A stretch of 42,299 bases of DNA from an uncultured Oscillospiraceae bacterium (GCA_944387845.1 CALXGH010000006.1:1-42299), one strand, 5' to 3'; positions 25,781 to 34,716 are shown, numbered from the stretch's first letter. Program-made: numbers and translations. The notes: a model not told the origin generated them from the sequence alone.

Positions 25781-26350
25781 ATGAAATCTGCGTTTTTAAT
25801 ACTTGGTAGAGAGGGAACGGCTGTTTTGCCGGACGGCACGACAAAGCTTATCGGTGTTAAAAGCTTTGAAGAGGCAGAGGAAAAAGTGCTTGAATTTAAA
25901 AATGACGGTACTCAGTTTGTTGAGCTCTGCGGGGCCTTCGGACCGGAGCGGACTAAAAAATACACAGAGATGACGGATCACAAAATCCCGTTTGGATATA
26001 TAGTAAGATTTCCCGAGATTGAGCCTCTTTTTAGAAAGGCCTTTGATGGTACAGGCAGAAAATGTAAATTTGCCTTCATGATAATGGGCAAAGGCCGCTA
26101 TGGCAGAGCTTTTCTGCCGGACGGTGTTACAAGCATCGTAGGCGTTGACAATTTTGATATCGCCCTGGAAAAGGCAAAAGAGCTTGTAGAGGAGGGCGTT
26201 GAGTGCATCGAGTGCTGTGGCGCGTTTAAAGAGCCGGATATAAGGCGGCTGTTTAAGGAGACAGGTGAGAAAATAGCCATTTGCATGATGGAGCATATCG
26301 ACGACCCAGAAACTAATGAAGTAAGAAGAAAATTATTTGCAAACGAATAG
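25781..26350 (+). CDS. Tandem-duplicated DUF6506-like protein
   Basis: A 189-residue soluble protein built of two copies of one roughly 90-residue module. Copy 1 has KSAFLILGREG, LPDGTTKLIGVKSFEEAEEK and FVELCGAFGPE; copy 2 has KFAFMIMGKGR, LPDGVTSIVGVDNFDIALEK and CIECCGAFKEPDI. The module (VGV...A...ELCGGFGP) matches the small proteins annotated as DUF6506 in Clostridia, normally a single module. Function is unknown; the conserved Cys-Gly-x-Phe could be a binding or active site. The ATG at 25781 has GGAGG eight bases upstream. It is a monocistronic gene with its own terminator. Confidence 0.75.
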   Translation: MKSAFLILGREGTAVLPDGTTKLIGVKSFEEAEEKVLEFKNDGTQFVELCGAFGPERTKKYTEMTDHKIPFGYIVRFPEIEPLFRKAFDGTGRKCKFAFMIMGKGRYGRAFLPDGVTSIVGVDNFDIALEKAKELVEEGVECIECCGAFKEPDIRRLFKETGEKIAICMMEHIDDPETNEVRRKLFANE

Positions 26351-26368
26351 AAAGTAGTTTTGTATGAT

Positions 26369-26403
26369 AAAAAGCCCTGAAAGATGTCCTTTCAGGGCTT
26401 TTT
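26369..26403. terminator. Bidirectional terminator between the DUF6506-like gene and rnhA
   Basis: AAAAAGCCCTGAAAG and CTTTCAGGGCTTTTT form a perfect 15-bp stem around a short loop. It lies between two convergent genes. Confidence 0.92.
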
Positions 26404-26406
26404 ATA

Positions 26407-26841
26407 TTATTTGTATTTATCTCTTTGGGCTACTGCAAGAGCGTCGCACCTGTTGTTATACTCATTTTCTGCATGGCCTTTAACCCAGTTGAATGTTACG
26501 TCATGGATATTTAGCAGCTCATCTAGTTTTTTCCAAAGCTCTGGATTTTTCAGTTCGCCGCCTTTTCTTTTCCAACCATTTTTCTTCCATGAAGAAAGCC
26601 AGTTCTGGTTTATGGCGTTTACTATGTACTGGGAGTCTGTATAAAGGGACACTTTACATGGCTCTTTTAGCGCAGACAGAGCGGAGATGACGCCCGTAAG
26701 CTCCATTTTATTATTGGTTGTGGCCCGCTCCCCTCCTGACAGCTCCTTTATAATGTCGCCGTACCTGAGGATAACGCCCCAGCCGCCAGGACCGGGATTT
26801 CCGCTGCATGCTCCGTCTGTGTATATTGTTACTTCTTTCAT
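26407..26841 (-). CDS. rnhA: Ribonuclease HI
   Basis: A 144-residue nuclease that cuts the RNA strand of RNA-DNA hybrids. The catalytic acids are all visible: Asp9 ([16 protein letters not shown]), Glu47 (NNKMELTG), Asp69 (LYTDSQYI) and Asp133 (CDALA), with His123 in [16 protein letters not shown]. The length and basic handle ([11 protein letters not shown]) are those of E. coli-type RNase HI. CAGGAG lies upstream of the ATG. Confidence 0.96.
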   Translation of the reverse strand: MKEVTIYTDGACSGNPGPGGWGVILRYGDIIKELSGGERATTNNKMELTGVISALSALKEPCKVSLYTDSQYIVNAINQNWLSSWKKNGWKRKGGELKNPELWKKLDELLNIHDVTFNWVKGHAENEYNNRCDALAVAQRDKYK

Positions 26842-26888
26842 GTAATTGCTCCTGTAAAAGTGAGGTATGTCCCAACCAGATGGAGAGA

Positions 26889-28151
26889 TTACTGAACCTT
26901 CATCTGGTCGATAGAGATGGAAACATCATGCTTTATAGGCTTCCATTCTACCTTTGAGAAAAGTGCCTGACAGGAAATTGGTATATATGTGAACATGAAA
27001 ATCGGGAAAGTAAATGTGTAGAGGATCTTTTTGAACGCCGTAGTTTTTATATTCTTCCACTGGGTTATTGTGGTTATGACGCCAACAAGGAAGATCCAGC
27101 TGTAAATATTCCTGATCAGAATCATTATTGAGAAATATACTACGCTTGGGTCGTTCAAAAACAGCATACTGTATATGACCATTGAGGTGTTGAATAAAAT
27201 AGCGAAAACGCTAAGTAAAAACGCAGCTGGCATAACCGTCATGCACATATCATAATAGGAAAAGCCCTTGCCTTTTAAAACACCCTTGAAAAGGTCTCCG
27301 CCGTATTTGCCAAATACCTGGAAATAGCCTTTTGACCATCTAAGTCTCTGACGCCATGACTGGGACAGAGTAACAGGCTGCTCATCATAGAATACGGCTG
27401 TTTCGCAGAAGCCAATCTTCTCGCCATTTAGGACATTGTATACTGTAAACTCGGCATCTTCTGTCAGGAGGAAGAAATTCCAGCCACCAGCTCTGTTCAT
27501 TATCTCGTTTGAGAAAAGGAAACCTGTACCTGACAGAGCACAGCTGTTTTTCGTAAGTGCTCTTGAACGGTTTAAGTACATGGCTTCACGCAAAAACCAG
27601 AGACCGTAACCGGCACTGATCCAGTTATCGCCATAGTTTTTCGAGTTGCGGTAGCTGGTTATGACATTGTAGCCGTCAGAAAATGTCTTATTCATCTCAG
27701 CAACATAGTCCTTGTCCAGCAGATTGTCTGCGTCAAACACGAAAAATCCGTCAAAAGCCTCGGTGCCGTAATCTTCTCTTATTCTGTCAGAGAGATAGTT
27801 CAAGGCAAAACCCTTGCCCACCCGCTCTTTATTGAATCTCTCATAAACAATAGCACCTGCGTCCCGGGCAATTTTTGCCGTGTCGTCAGTACAATTATCC
27901 GCCACAACAAATGTGGTGATAAGATCCTGAGGATAATTTTGCTGCGAAATACTGTTTATAAGATGGCCGATAACCGCCGCTTCATTTCTCGCGCTTATAA
28001 GGATGGCGAATTTGTGAGGTTTAGGCTCGTTTTTATGTTTATACTTTTTGAACAATGGGACAAAAATAAAAACAAGCTGATAAAAATATAAAAGAATGAA
28101 GATTATGGATAAAACTTTATTTACCTGTACCATCAGTTCAACTGCATCCAT
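26889..28151 (-). CDS. Membrane glycosyltransferase, family 2
   Basis: A 420-residue enzyme with an N-terminal membrane helix (about 12-33), a GT-A catalytic domain and three or four C-terminal helices (about 300-400). Key motifs are ARNEA near 54, DNCTDD at 85-90, DADN at 140-143 (metal/UDP-sugar binding), TEDAE at 230-234 (catalytic base) and QRLRW at 268-272. The QxxRW motif and membrane layout are those of processive-type GT2 enzymes such as cellulose, hyaluronan or poly-GlcNAc synthases, though the product here cannot be told. It lies 3 bp after the VTT gene, with its ribosome site AAGGTG inside it, so the two form an operon. Confidence 0.88.
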   Translation of the reverse strand: MDAVELMVQVNKVLSIIFILLYFYQLVFIFVPLFKKYKHKNEPKPHKFAILISARNEAAVIGHLINSISQQNYPQDLITTFVVADNCTDDTAKIARDAGAIVYERFNKERVGKGFALNYLSDRIREDYGTEAFDGFFVFDADNLLDKDYVAEMNKTFSDGYNVITSYRNSKNYGDNWISAGYGLWFLREAMYLNRSRALTKNSCALSGTGFLFSNEIMNRAGGWNFFLLTEDAEFTVYNVLNGEKIGFCETAVFYDEQPVTLSQSWRQRLRWSKGYFQVFGKYGGDLFKGVLKGKGFSYYDMCMTVMPAAFLLSVFAILFNTSMVIYSMLFLNDPSVVYFSIMILIRNIYSWIFLVGVITTITQWKNIKTTAFKKILYTFTFPIFMFTYIPISCQALFSKVEWKPIKHDVSISIDQMKVQ

Positions 28152-28154
28152 ATT

Positions 28155-28853
28155 TTACACCTTCTTACTTTTGCAGATTTTTCTGTATATGATAAATCCG
28201 GCGGCTGCCAGAAGAAATGTTATCACAAAAACGATAACTGCAGAACTGTAATCTTTAATACCCAGAGCGTTTCCTCCGGCGGTTGAAGTAACTACCGATG
28301 GAAGTCGCGCTACTGTGGCAATTAAAAGCCATTTACTAAATTTTATATCAGTAAGCCCGACGAAATATGTCAAAAGATCTTTAGGAGTGCCGGGAATTAG
28401 AAAAATAATGAAAATAAGCAGATCTTTTTTCGGATCCGTGTGGAGAAATTTGAGAGATTTTATCTTTTCCTGGGAGAAAAAGACGTTTACTAGCTTCATT
28501 CCAAAAATGCGGACAAAAGCGAAAACCACGACGGTGCCAATGAGAATACCCAAAAGGCAGAAGAATGTGCCCTCCCAGAAGCCAAAGGTATAACCCGCGG
28601 CTATCTCAAAGGGCTCGCCGGGTATGACCGCTACAAAAACCTGCAGCGCCATTATTCCCAGAAACATAAATTTTCCTAAAATTCCGTAGCTCTCCACAAA
28701 AGATCGGAATTTCTCAGGTTCACCGGCAAATTTTATAAGAGGCTTTCCCACATAATAAAAAATCAACGCCGTAAATAATAGATAGACGAGTACCGCCAGT
28801 ATATATACAATTTTTTGTCTTTTTTTAGTATTATCGGAAGTATTTTCTGCCAT
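28155..28853 (-). CDS. TVP38/TMEM64-family (VTT domain) membrane protein
   Basis: A 232-residue polytopic membrane protein with the VTT/SNARE-associated core: PGEPFEIAAGYTFGFWEG, GTVVVFAFVRIFG and FLIPGTPKDLLTYFVGLT. Related DedA/TVP38 proteins act in lipid-carrier or phospholipid flipping in bacteria. It is the first gene of a two-gene operon with the glycosyltransferase, which suggests a common role in an exported glycan or lipid-linked sugar; that link is inference. AAGGAC lies before the ATG. The 180 bp between its start and the rpsT terminator are AT-rich and hold no gene. Confidence 0.85.
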   Translation of the reverse strand: MAENTSDNTKKRQKIVYILAVLVYLLFTALIFYYVGKPLIKFAGEPEKFRSFVESYGILGKFMFLGIMALQVFVAVIPGEPFEIAAGYTFGFWEGTFFCLLGILIGTVVVFAFVRIFGMKLVNVFFSQEKIKSLKFLHTDPKKDLLIFIIFLIPGTPKDLLTYFVGLTDIKFSKWLLIATVARLPSVVTSTAGGNALGIKDYSSAVIVFVITFLLAAAGFIIYRKICKSKKV

Positions 28854-29030
28854 TATTTGTCCTTCTTGAGTTTATTACAGGGTCAGTTATATTTTTACCG
28901 GTATATACGCTTTTAGTATATAGTTATAAACTGTACGCATATTGTAATATCAAAGCTTTTAAATAGTATTAATAATTTGTGACGAAATAATTATCTAAGG
29001 GCAAACAATCTGTTAACAATTTGAAAAGAG

Positions 29031-29066
29031 TAAAGGAAAAGGAGAAGGTGTAAAATTACCTTCTCC
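29031..29066 (-). terminator. Terminator of rpsT
   Basis: GGAGAAGGT (29041-29049) pairs with ACCTTCTCC (29058-29066); the minus strand continues into a T-rich tract. Confidence 0.82.
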
Positions 29067-29088
29067 CTTAGTTATCTGTTCGCTTAGT

Positions 29089-29352
29089 TTACGCCATTGC
29101 GTTGAGAGCCTTGGTAAGAGCACTCTTTTTATTAGCAGCGTTATTCTTATGAATAATATGCTTATTAGCAGCGTGGTCAATAGACTTGACAGCAACTTTA
29201 TAGGCAATTTCGGCTGCTTCGCGGTTGCCCTCGGCTACCGCTGCGTTAAACTTTTTGATATTTGTCTTGAGAACAGACTTCTCTGCCTTGTTGCGGGCAT
29301 TCCTTTCCTTCGAGATGAGTACTCGCTTGGACGCAGATTTAATATTGGGCAT
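29089..29352 (-). CDS. rpsT: 30S ribosomal protein S20
   Basis: An 87-residue basic protein, starting MPNIKSASKRVLISKERNAR and ending in NKKSALTKALNAMA, typical of bS20. AGGAGGAGG precedes the ATG. It is divergent from gpr; the rpsT-gpr pair is a common arrangement in Firmicutes. Confidence 0.97.
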   Translation of the reverse strand: MPNIKSASKRVLISKERNARNKAEKSVLKTNIKKFNAAVAEGNREAAEIAYKVAVKSIDHAANKHIIHKNNAANKKSALTKALNAMA

Positions 29353-29519
29353 TGTTCAAGCCACCTCCTCCTACAAAGTCACGCATTATCATAACATGTC
29401 GTGCGGATTATTATTGTAAATGCAAATTGAAAAAAAAGCAAGTACATTTTTTAAAAAAACTGAAATTTTGTATATATTTTTTCCGCGGGGCAAATATATA
29501 GAGGGAAAGGAGCGGAAAA

Positions 29520-30401
29520 ATGGATATAAAACATACTGATCTTGCCCTGGAAGCGAAAAAGATATGGGAAAATACAGCTCAGGACACAACCAGCCTGCCT
29601 GGCGTAAAAGCTAGGACAGAGGATATGGACGGATATGAAGTAACAACAGTGGATATACTGGACGATAAGGGCTCTGAAATATTATGTAAACCAAAAGGAA
29701 AATATATCACCGTTGAGCTTGGTGAACTTATCGCAAGAAAAAACGGAGCTTTTGAGAGCGGGGCCATGGTCCTTGCTAAAAAGCTCAGGGAGGTACTCCC
29801 TCAAGATGAAAATACAGTTTTTCTTGTAGTGGGTCTCGGGAACAGAAATATTACCCCCGACGTGATAGGTCCAAGAGTATCGGAGATGGTTTTGGCCACA
29901 AGACATCTCGTTATGGAAGACGGCGAGGATTTCCCGTTTTTTAAAAATGTGTCAGTAATCTCCCCCGGCGTTCTTGGGACCACCGGAATAGAGAGCGCGG
30001 ACATCATAGTTTCCCTCAGCGGCAAGATAAATGCTGGATGCATTATCGCCGTGGACGCACTGTACTCCGCTTCCCTTGACAGACTTTGCCGGACGGTTCA
30101 GATATCCGACAGCGGCATTGTGCCAGGATCAGGTGTGGGAAATGCCAGGTCTGAACTGAGCCGCGGGACCATAGGTATTCCTGTGATAGGCATTGGGGTT
30201 CCTACGGTAACCAGTGTAATGTCGGCGGCTGAGGAACTTTTCGGCACTCAAATCCCTCAGGGGGACGGCAAGGCCGATCTGTTTGTAACGCCAAGAGATA
30301 TCGATGTTAGGAGCGAGGATATTTCAAAACTTATCGCCTATGGAATTAACCTTGCTATTCACAAGGGATTGACTGTTAGCGATATAGATATGTTGGTGTA
30401 A
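29520..30401 (+). CDS. gpr: Germination protease GPR
   Basis: A 293-residue aspartic-type protease that degrades small acid-soluble spore proteins when the spore germinates; it is made as a zymogen in the forespore. The start MDIKHTDLALEA holds the short propeptide, and family segments such as VVGLGNRNITPDVIGPRVS, SPGVLGTTGIES and IAVDALYSASLDRLCRTVQ follow. It is shorter than the B. subtilis enzyme (about 370 residues), as usual for many Clostridia. AAAGGAG lies six bases before the ATG. A forespore promoter is expected, but I found only a weak candidate and do not call it. Confidence 0.95.
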   Translation: MDIKHTDLALEAKKIWENTAQDTTSLPGVKARTEDMDGYEVTTVDILDDKGSEILCKPKGKYITVELGELIARKNGAFESGAMVLAKKLREVLPQDENTVFLVVGLGNRNITPDVIGPRVSEMVLATRHLVMEDGEDFPFFKNVSVISPGVLGTTGIESADIIVSLSGKINAGCIIAVDALYSASLDRLCRTVQISDSGIVPGSGVGNARSELSRGTIGIPVIGIGVPTVTSVMSAAEELFGTQIPQGDGKADLFVTPRDIDVRSEDISKLIAYGINLAIHKGLTVSDIDMLV

Positions 30402-30421
30402 TATATATTATAATGTATAAG

Positions 30422-30453
30422 CAAAGGGTTGTTTCACGTGAAACATCCCTTTG
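30422..30453. promoter_or_regulatory. parS: parS site 1, inside a 32-bp palindrome after gpr
   Basis: TGTTTCACGTGAAACA at 30430-30445 is a perfect 16-bp match to the ParB centromere consensus of Firmicutes. It is the core of a longer palindrome that extends with CAAAGGG and CCCTTTG (one mismatched pair). The position 20 bp after the gpr stop suggests the same bases could act as a terminator-like hairpin. Confidence 0.9.
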
Positions 30454-30484
30454 TTCTGTTCAGCAATAAGTTCCGCGGAAGCAG

Positions 30485-30712
30485 TTAAACATCTTTTTTG
30501 TCAAATAATCCCCAAACCGCCAACATAAATCCGACGGAAGCAATAAGAATGAAAACATAAAAAGCTGGCAAAAGGCCATATTGAGATATATTCCATATGC
30601 CAGAAAACATCCCGTTAATAGTCCAGTCATTAGCCATAGAACCGGCAAGCAGCAGAGCCGCGGAAATAACTCCAGATATAAACATTGCAGAACCGAGAAT
30701 GAGTTTTTTCAT
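30485..30712 (-). CDS. Small membrane protein of unknown function
   Basis: A 75-residue protein with two likely membrane helices, at about 5-25 and 45-68, joined by a short loop with NDWTINGMFSGIW, and a charged end FDKKDV. I do not recognise a family. AAAGGAG lies before the ATG at a spacing of ten. It stands alone on the minus strand between the two parS sites, divergent from parA. Confidence 0.6.
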   Translation of the reverse strand: MKKLILGSAMFISGVISAALLLAGSMANDWTINGMFSGIWNISQYGLLPAFYVFILIASVGFMLAVWGLFDKKDV

Positions 30713-30837
30713 AAAAATTCAGCTCCTTTCGGTATATATGAAAAATATATCATAGGGAAAATTCTAATTCAACGCAAAACAATTACAGTTCCGTTACAGA
30801 CAGCGGCTTTAAGGCCGATAATTGTTTCAAATAATTC

Positions 30838-30861
30838 CAAATGTTTCACGTGAAACATTTG
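30838..30861. promoter_or_regulatory. parS: parS site 2, upstream of parA
   Basis: TGTTTCACGTGAAACA at 30842-30857 within a perfect 24-bp palindrome. It lies 32 bp before the parA -35 element, so ParB binding here could also regulate parAB. Confidence 0.92.
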
Positions 30862-30889
30862 TAAAATCCGTATATAATTTTTGTTTTTC

Positions 30890-30918
30890 TTGAAAATGGA
30901 AAGCGGTGTTGTTATAAT
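30890..30918 (+). promoter_or_regulatory. SigA promoter of parA
   Basis: TTGAAA (30890-30895), 17-bp spacer, perfect TATAAT (30913-30918), followed by AAAGGAG and the parA ATG at 30943. Confidence 0.8.
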
Positions 30919-30942
30919 GTGTTGATATAAAGGAGTAATGTT

Positions 30943-31710
30943 ATGGGTAGAATCATTGCTATCGCTAACCAAAAAGGCGGTGTGGGTAAGACTACCACCT
31001 GTGTAAACCTCTGCGCTGCACTTGTTCGCCAGGGCAAAAAGGTCCTTTTATGTGATATGGACCCCCAGGGTAACGCCACATCAGCTATGGGAATTAGCAA
31101 AAATAAAATACGAAAAAGCATTTATGACGTCCTTATCCGGGGTGAAGAGGGAAAAAACGCGATTCTGCTCACTAAATCTGGAGATGTACTGCCGGCAAAC
31201 CGGGAACTTTCCGGCGCGGGCATAGAGCTTGTGGGAATCGACAGCAGAGAGTATATCCTGAAAAACGCCCTGGAAAAGTTAAGGGATCAGTATGATTTCA
31301 TACTTATCGACTGTCCTCCGTCTCTGGAACTTTTGACAGTGAACTCGCTGACCGCTGCTGACGGCGTCCTTGTGCCTGTTCAGTGTGAATACTTCGCTCT
31401 TGAAGGTCTCAGCGATCTTATGAATATTGTAAGGATAATAAAAAGAAGGCTCAATCCACAGCTTGAGATCGAGGGCGTGCTTCTAACAATGTATGACAGC
31501 AGGACGAATCTGTCTTTTCAGGTTGCAGAAGAAGTAAAGAAATTTTTCAAGGAAAAGGTTTATAATACGGCAATACCGAGAAATGTGCGTCTCAGTGAGG
31601 CGCCCAGCCACGGGAAGCCGGTTACGGAATATGATTTCTCATCAAGGGGCGCTCAGGCGTATCTTGCACTTGGAGAGGAAGTCATAAAGAGAAATGAAAA
31701 AGGAGGTTAA
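30943..31710 (+). CDS. parA: Chromosome partitioning ATPase ParA (Soj)
   Basis: A 255-residue deviant Walker A ATPase: KGGVGKTT at residues 11-18, CDMDPQGNAT (Walker A') and FILIDCPPSLELL (Walker B). It works with ParB on parS to segregate the origin and, in Bacillus, also controls DnaA and sporulation. It lacks the N-terminal helix-turn-helix of plasmid ParA, fitting the chromosomal Soj type. It is followed after one base by parB. Confidence 0.96.
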   Translation: MGRIIAIANQKGGVGKTTTCVNLCAALVRQGKKVLLCDMDPQGNATSAMGISKNKIRKSIYDVLIRGEEGKNAILLTKSGDVLPANRELSGAGIELVGIDSREYILKNALEKLRDQYDFILIDCPPSLELLTVNSLTAADGVLVPVQCEYFALEGLSDLMNIVRIIKRRLNPQLEIEGVLLTMYDSRTNLSFQVAEEVKKFFKEKVYNTAIPRNVRLSEAPSHGKPVTEYDFSSRGAQAYLALGEEVIKRNEKGG

Positions 31711-31711
31711 A

Positions 31712-32578
31712 ATGGCAAAAGGACTTGGTACAGGTCTCGGCGCACTGTTTGGAGACAGCGCTATGGAGCCGGAAAAAGAAAAAAGCGATCTTTTGCCCAT
31801 CTCCAAAATTGAACCGAGACAGGATCAGCCGAGACGGTTTTTTGATGAAGCACAGCTAGCAGAGCTGGCTGAATCCATAAAAGAGCACGGCGTTATACAG
31901 CCTATAACCGTAAGAGAAATCGACGGGGGATATTATCAGATAATCGCCGGTGAGCGAAGATGGCGGGCGGCCCGTCTGGCGGGGCTTTTTGAGATACCCG
32001 CTAAAGTTATTGAAGCCGACGATAGAACAGCAATGGTGCTGGCTATGGTTGAAAATCTCCAGAGAGAGGATTTAAACCCTATCGAGGAGGCAAAGGGATA
32101 CAAAGTTCTCACTGAGGAGTATGGTATGACCCAGGCGGCTGTAGCTGAGAGCGTTGGAAAGTCAAGGCCGGTAATAACAAACGCCATGCGTCTTCTCACT
32201 CTTCCTGAGGATGTTTTAAAACTGACGGAAGAAGGTAAACTCTCCCTGAGTCAGGCAAGGGCAATACTTGAGATTGAAGATGACGAGCTGAAAAGCCAGA
32301 TAGCCGTTCAGGCGGCGGAAAATTCCCTTACTGTAAGGGAGATATCTTCACTTGCCGGTAAAATCGGCAGAGAAAGCAATAGAAAAAAGAGTAAAAGACC
32401 TGTTTTTCCAGACGGTGTGGATTATTACGCTGAGATGGAAAAATCACTGTCCTCCGCCCTTGGGCGGAAAGTAAAGATCCAGTGGGGCAGAAAAAAAGGC
32501 AAAATAGAGATAGAGTATTACGGCGACGAGGATTTTGAAGAAATCTGCGCGGCGTTATCATCGGTTAATAACAAATAA
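31712..32578 (+). CDS. parB: Chromosome partitioning protein ParB (Spo0J)
   Basis: A 288-residue CTP-dependent DNA clamp that loads at parS. The N-terminal CTPase domain shows KIEPRQDQPRRFF and GERRWRAARLAGL; a helix-turn-helix follows (TQAAVAESVGKSRPVITNAM), and the C-terminal dimerisation domain ends the protein. The start ATG at 31712, with AAGGAGG five bases upstream, gives the family N-terminus MAKGLGTGLGALF. Two perfect parS sites lie within 1.3 kb upstream. Confidence 0.97.
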   Translation: MAKGLGTGLGALFGDSAMEPEKEKSDLLPISKIEPRQDQPRRFFDEAQLAELAESIKEHGVIQPITVREIDGGYYQIIAGERRWRAARLAGLFEIPAKVIEADDRTAMVLAMVENLQREDLNPIEEAKGYKVLTEEYGMTQAAVAESVGKSRPVITNAMRLLTLPEDVLKLTEEGKLSLSQARAILEIEDDELKSQIAVQAAENSLTVREISSLAGKIGRESNRKKSKRPVFPDGVDYYAEMEKSLSSALGRKVKIQWGRKKGKIEIEYYGDEDFEEICAALSSVNNK

Positions 32579-32608
32579 ATCAACTACCCATGAAAGAGGA
32601 GAACGAAA

Positions 32609-33904
32609 ATGATAGATATAAAACTTATCCGTGAAAATCCACAGAAAGTTAAAGAAGGCTTCATCGCCAAAGAGGTAGACTGCAGCGACGCTGTCGACAG
32701 GATACTTGAGCTTGATACCCTTCGCCGTCAGCTTATTGGCAAAACAGAAGCCTGCAAGGCTGAGCAGAACAAAGCCTCAAAATCCATACCGGCAATGAAG
32801 AAGGCTGGTGAGGATACCACGGCAGTTTTTGCAAGAATGAATGAGCTCAAAGAGGAAATTAAGGAAATTGATGCCCAGCTCCGTGGGGTTGAGACTGAGT
32901 ATACAACTCTCATGCTGGGACTTCCAAACCTGCCTGACGAGGACCTGAAGCCAGGCGGAAAAGAGAACAACGAGCCACTTCGCTATTTTGGCGAGCCGCA
33001 TAAGTTTGATTTCGAGCCTAAGCACCATGTTGATCTTTGTCTTGATCTGGGCCTTATCGACTATGAGAGAGGCGCAAAGCTCTCCGGCTCCGGTTTCTGG
33101 ATGTACACAGGTATGGGTGCGCAGCTTGAGTGGGCGCTTTTAAACTATTTTATCGAGACACATCTCAAAGATGGCTATGAGTTCATTCTTCCACCTCACA
33201 TGCTTGAGTACCAGTGCGGTGTAACAGCAGGCCAGTTCCCGAAGTTTGCTGACGAAGTATATAAGATAGCTAACCCAACAGACGACAGAATTCACTACAT
33301 GCTTCCAACAGCTGAGGCAGCTCTCGCGTCCTTCTTCAGAGATGAGATAATCCCTGAAAAGGATCTTCCGAGAAAGATGTTCGCTTATACACCTTGCTTC
33401 CGCAGAGAGGCAGGTTCCGCCAGAGCTGAAGAGCGCGGCATGGTAAGAGGCCACCAGTTCAACAAGGTAGAAATGTTCCAGTTCACACGGCCTGAGGACT
33501 CCCCGGCTGCATTTGACGAGCTTGTAACAAAGGCTGAGGATCTTGTAAAGGGTCTGGGCTTCCACTTCAGAACAGTTAAGCTGGCAGCAGGCGACTGCTC
33601 CGCTTCTATGGCTAGAACATACGATATAGAGATCCAGATTCCGTCCATGAACGGATATAAAGAGGTATCTTCCGTATCAAACGCAAGAGATTATCAGGCA
33701 CGTCGTGGCAATATCCGCTTCAGAAGAGAATCCACAGGCAAGACAGAGTATATCCACACATTAAACGGCTCCGGTCTTGCAACAAGCCGAATCTTCCCGG
33801 CTCTCGTTGAGCAGAACCAGCAGGCTGACGGCAGCGTTGTTATACCTGAGGTTCTCAGAAAGTATCTGGGCGGCCTTGAAGTTATAAGACCTCTTGGTAA
33901 ATAA
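32609..33904 (+). CDS. serS: Seryl-tRNA synthetase
   Basis: A 431-residue class II synthetase that charges tRNA-Ser (and tRNA-Sec). The N-terminal coiled-coil arm that holds the tRNA is residues about 25-110. Motif 2 is CFRREAGSARAEERG and motif 3 GSGLATSRIFPALVEQNQ; this motif 3 reads ATSR where many SerRS have AVGR, a variant seen in some Clostridia. GAGGAG lies before the ATG. There is no T-box leader: only 30 bp separate it from parB. Confidence 0.96.
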   Translation: MIDIKLIRENPQKVKEGFIAKEVDCSDAVDRILELDTLRRQLIGKTEACKAEQNKASKSIPAMKKAGEDTTAVFARMNELKEEIKEIDAQLRGVETEYTTLMLGLPNLPDEDLKPGGKENNEPLRYFGEPHKFDFEPKHHVDLCLDLGLIDYERGAKLSGSGFWMYTGMGAQLEWALLNYFIETHLKDGYEFILPPHMLEYQCGVTAGQFPKFADEVYKIANPTDDRIHYMLPTAEAALASFFRDEIIPEKDLPRKMFAYTPCFRREAGSARAEERGMVRGHQFNKVEMFQFTRPEDSPAAFDELVTKAEDLVKGLGFHFRTVKLAAGDCSASMARTYDIEIQIPSMNGYKEVSSVSNARDYQARRGNIRFRRESTGKTEYIHTLNGSGLATSRIFPALVEQNQQADGSVVIPEVLRKYLGGLEVIRPLGK

Positions 33905-33938
33905 GCCAAAGGGAGAAAATAACAGGAAATTTCATAAT

Positions 33939-33971
33939 AAGGCAAAGCGCGGGAAAAGAGCGCTTTGCCTT
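33939..33971 (+). terminator. Hairpin after serS
   Basis: AAGGCAAAGCGC (33939-33950) and GCGCTTTGCCTT (33960-33971) form a perfect 12-bp stem with a purine loop. No long T-run follows, so termination may be partial. Confidence 0.6.
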
Positions 33972-34005
33972 AACTTGCTGTAAAAATTTATGCTTGGTGA
34001 TGAAT

Positions 34006-34716
34006 ATGGATTATGAGATTTTAAAAAAGGGTCTTGAGGAGCTGGGCGCTCCCTCAAGCGACGATATTTGCGAAAAATTCGGTATATACTTTGATACGCT
34101 TGAAGAGACGAACAAAGTTATGAACCTTACGGCAATCTCCGGCTGGGAGCAGGTTGTGAATCTCCATTTTCTGGACTGCGCAGCTCTAGTGAAATTTATG
34201 GATTTTTCGGGAAAAAGCGCCATTGATATCGGTTCAGGGGCGGGATTTCCTGGACTTCCATTAAAAATAGTCTGCCCGGATATGGAGCTTCTCATGGCGG
34301 ACTCCCTTGCCAAAAGAGTTAACTTTTTAAATGATACTGTGGAAAAGTTAAATCTTTCCGGAGCATCGGCAATACATCTTCGGGCCGAAGAGGGCGCTCT
34401 AAAAAAAGAGTATCGGGACAGTTTTGATTTTGCCCTGTCCCGAGCAGTTGCAAAACTCTCGGTTTTAAGCGAGCTGTGCCTTCCATATGTTAAGCCCGGC
34501 GGATATTTTATCGCTATGAAGAGCGCGGACAGCGAAGATGAGATAAATTCAGGCAAAAACGCCATAAAGACTCTTGGAGGCAAAATAAAAGCCGTGGAGG
34601 AGTACATCATCCCAGGCACGGATATTCTGCGCCGGGCGGTTATAATAGAAAAAATTTCGCCGACACCTAAGGGGTATCCAAGGCGGTTTGCGAAAATATC
34701 AAAAGACCCGCTGTAA
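34006..34716 (+). CDS. rsmG: 16S rRNA (guanine-N7)-methyltransferase RsmG
   Basis: A 236-residue Rossmann-fold methyltransferase (GidB) that modifies G527 of 16S rRNA. The SAM-binding motif IDIGSGAGFPGLPLKI and the later DFALSRAVA and KPGGYFIAMK segments are present. Loss of this enzyme gives low-level streptomycin resistance in other bacteria. I place the start at the ATG at 34006 (GGTGA five bases upstream); an ATG at 34000 and TTG at 33994 are also in frame. Here rsmG lies between serS and mfd instead of next to mnmG. Confidence 0.93.
   Translation: MDYEILKKGLEELGAPSSDDICEKFGIYFDTLEETNKVMNLTAISGWEQVVNLHFLDCAALVKFMDFSGKSAIDIGSGAGFPGLPLKIVCPDMELLMADSLAKRVNFLNDTVEKLNLSGASAIHLRAEEGALKKEYRDSFDFALSRAVAKLSVLSELCLPYVKPGGYFIAMKSADSEDEINSGKNAIKTLGGKIKAVEEYIIPGTDILRRAVIIEKISPTPKGYPRRFAKISKDPL

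Noticed and set aside
29470-29500. SigF/SigG promoter of gpr (GTATA and GGGCAAAT)
   Set aside because: The spacing is about 13 bp, too short, and the -10 has a mismatch; too weak to call.
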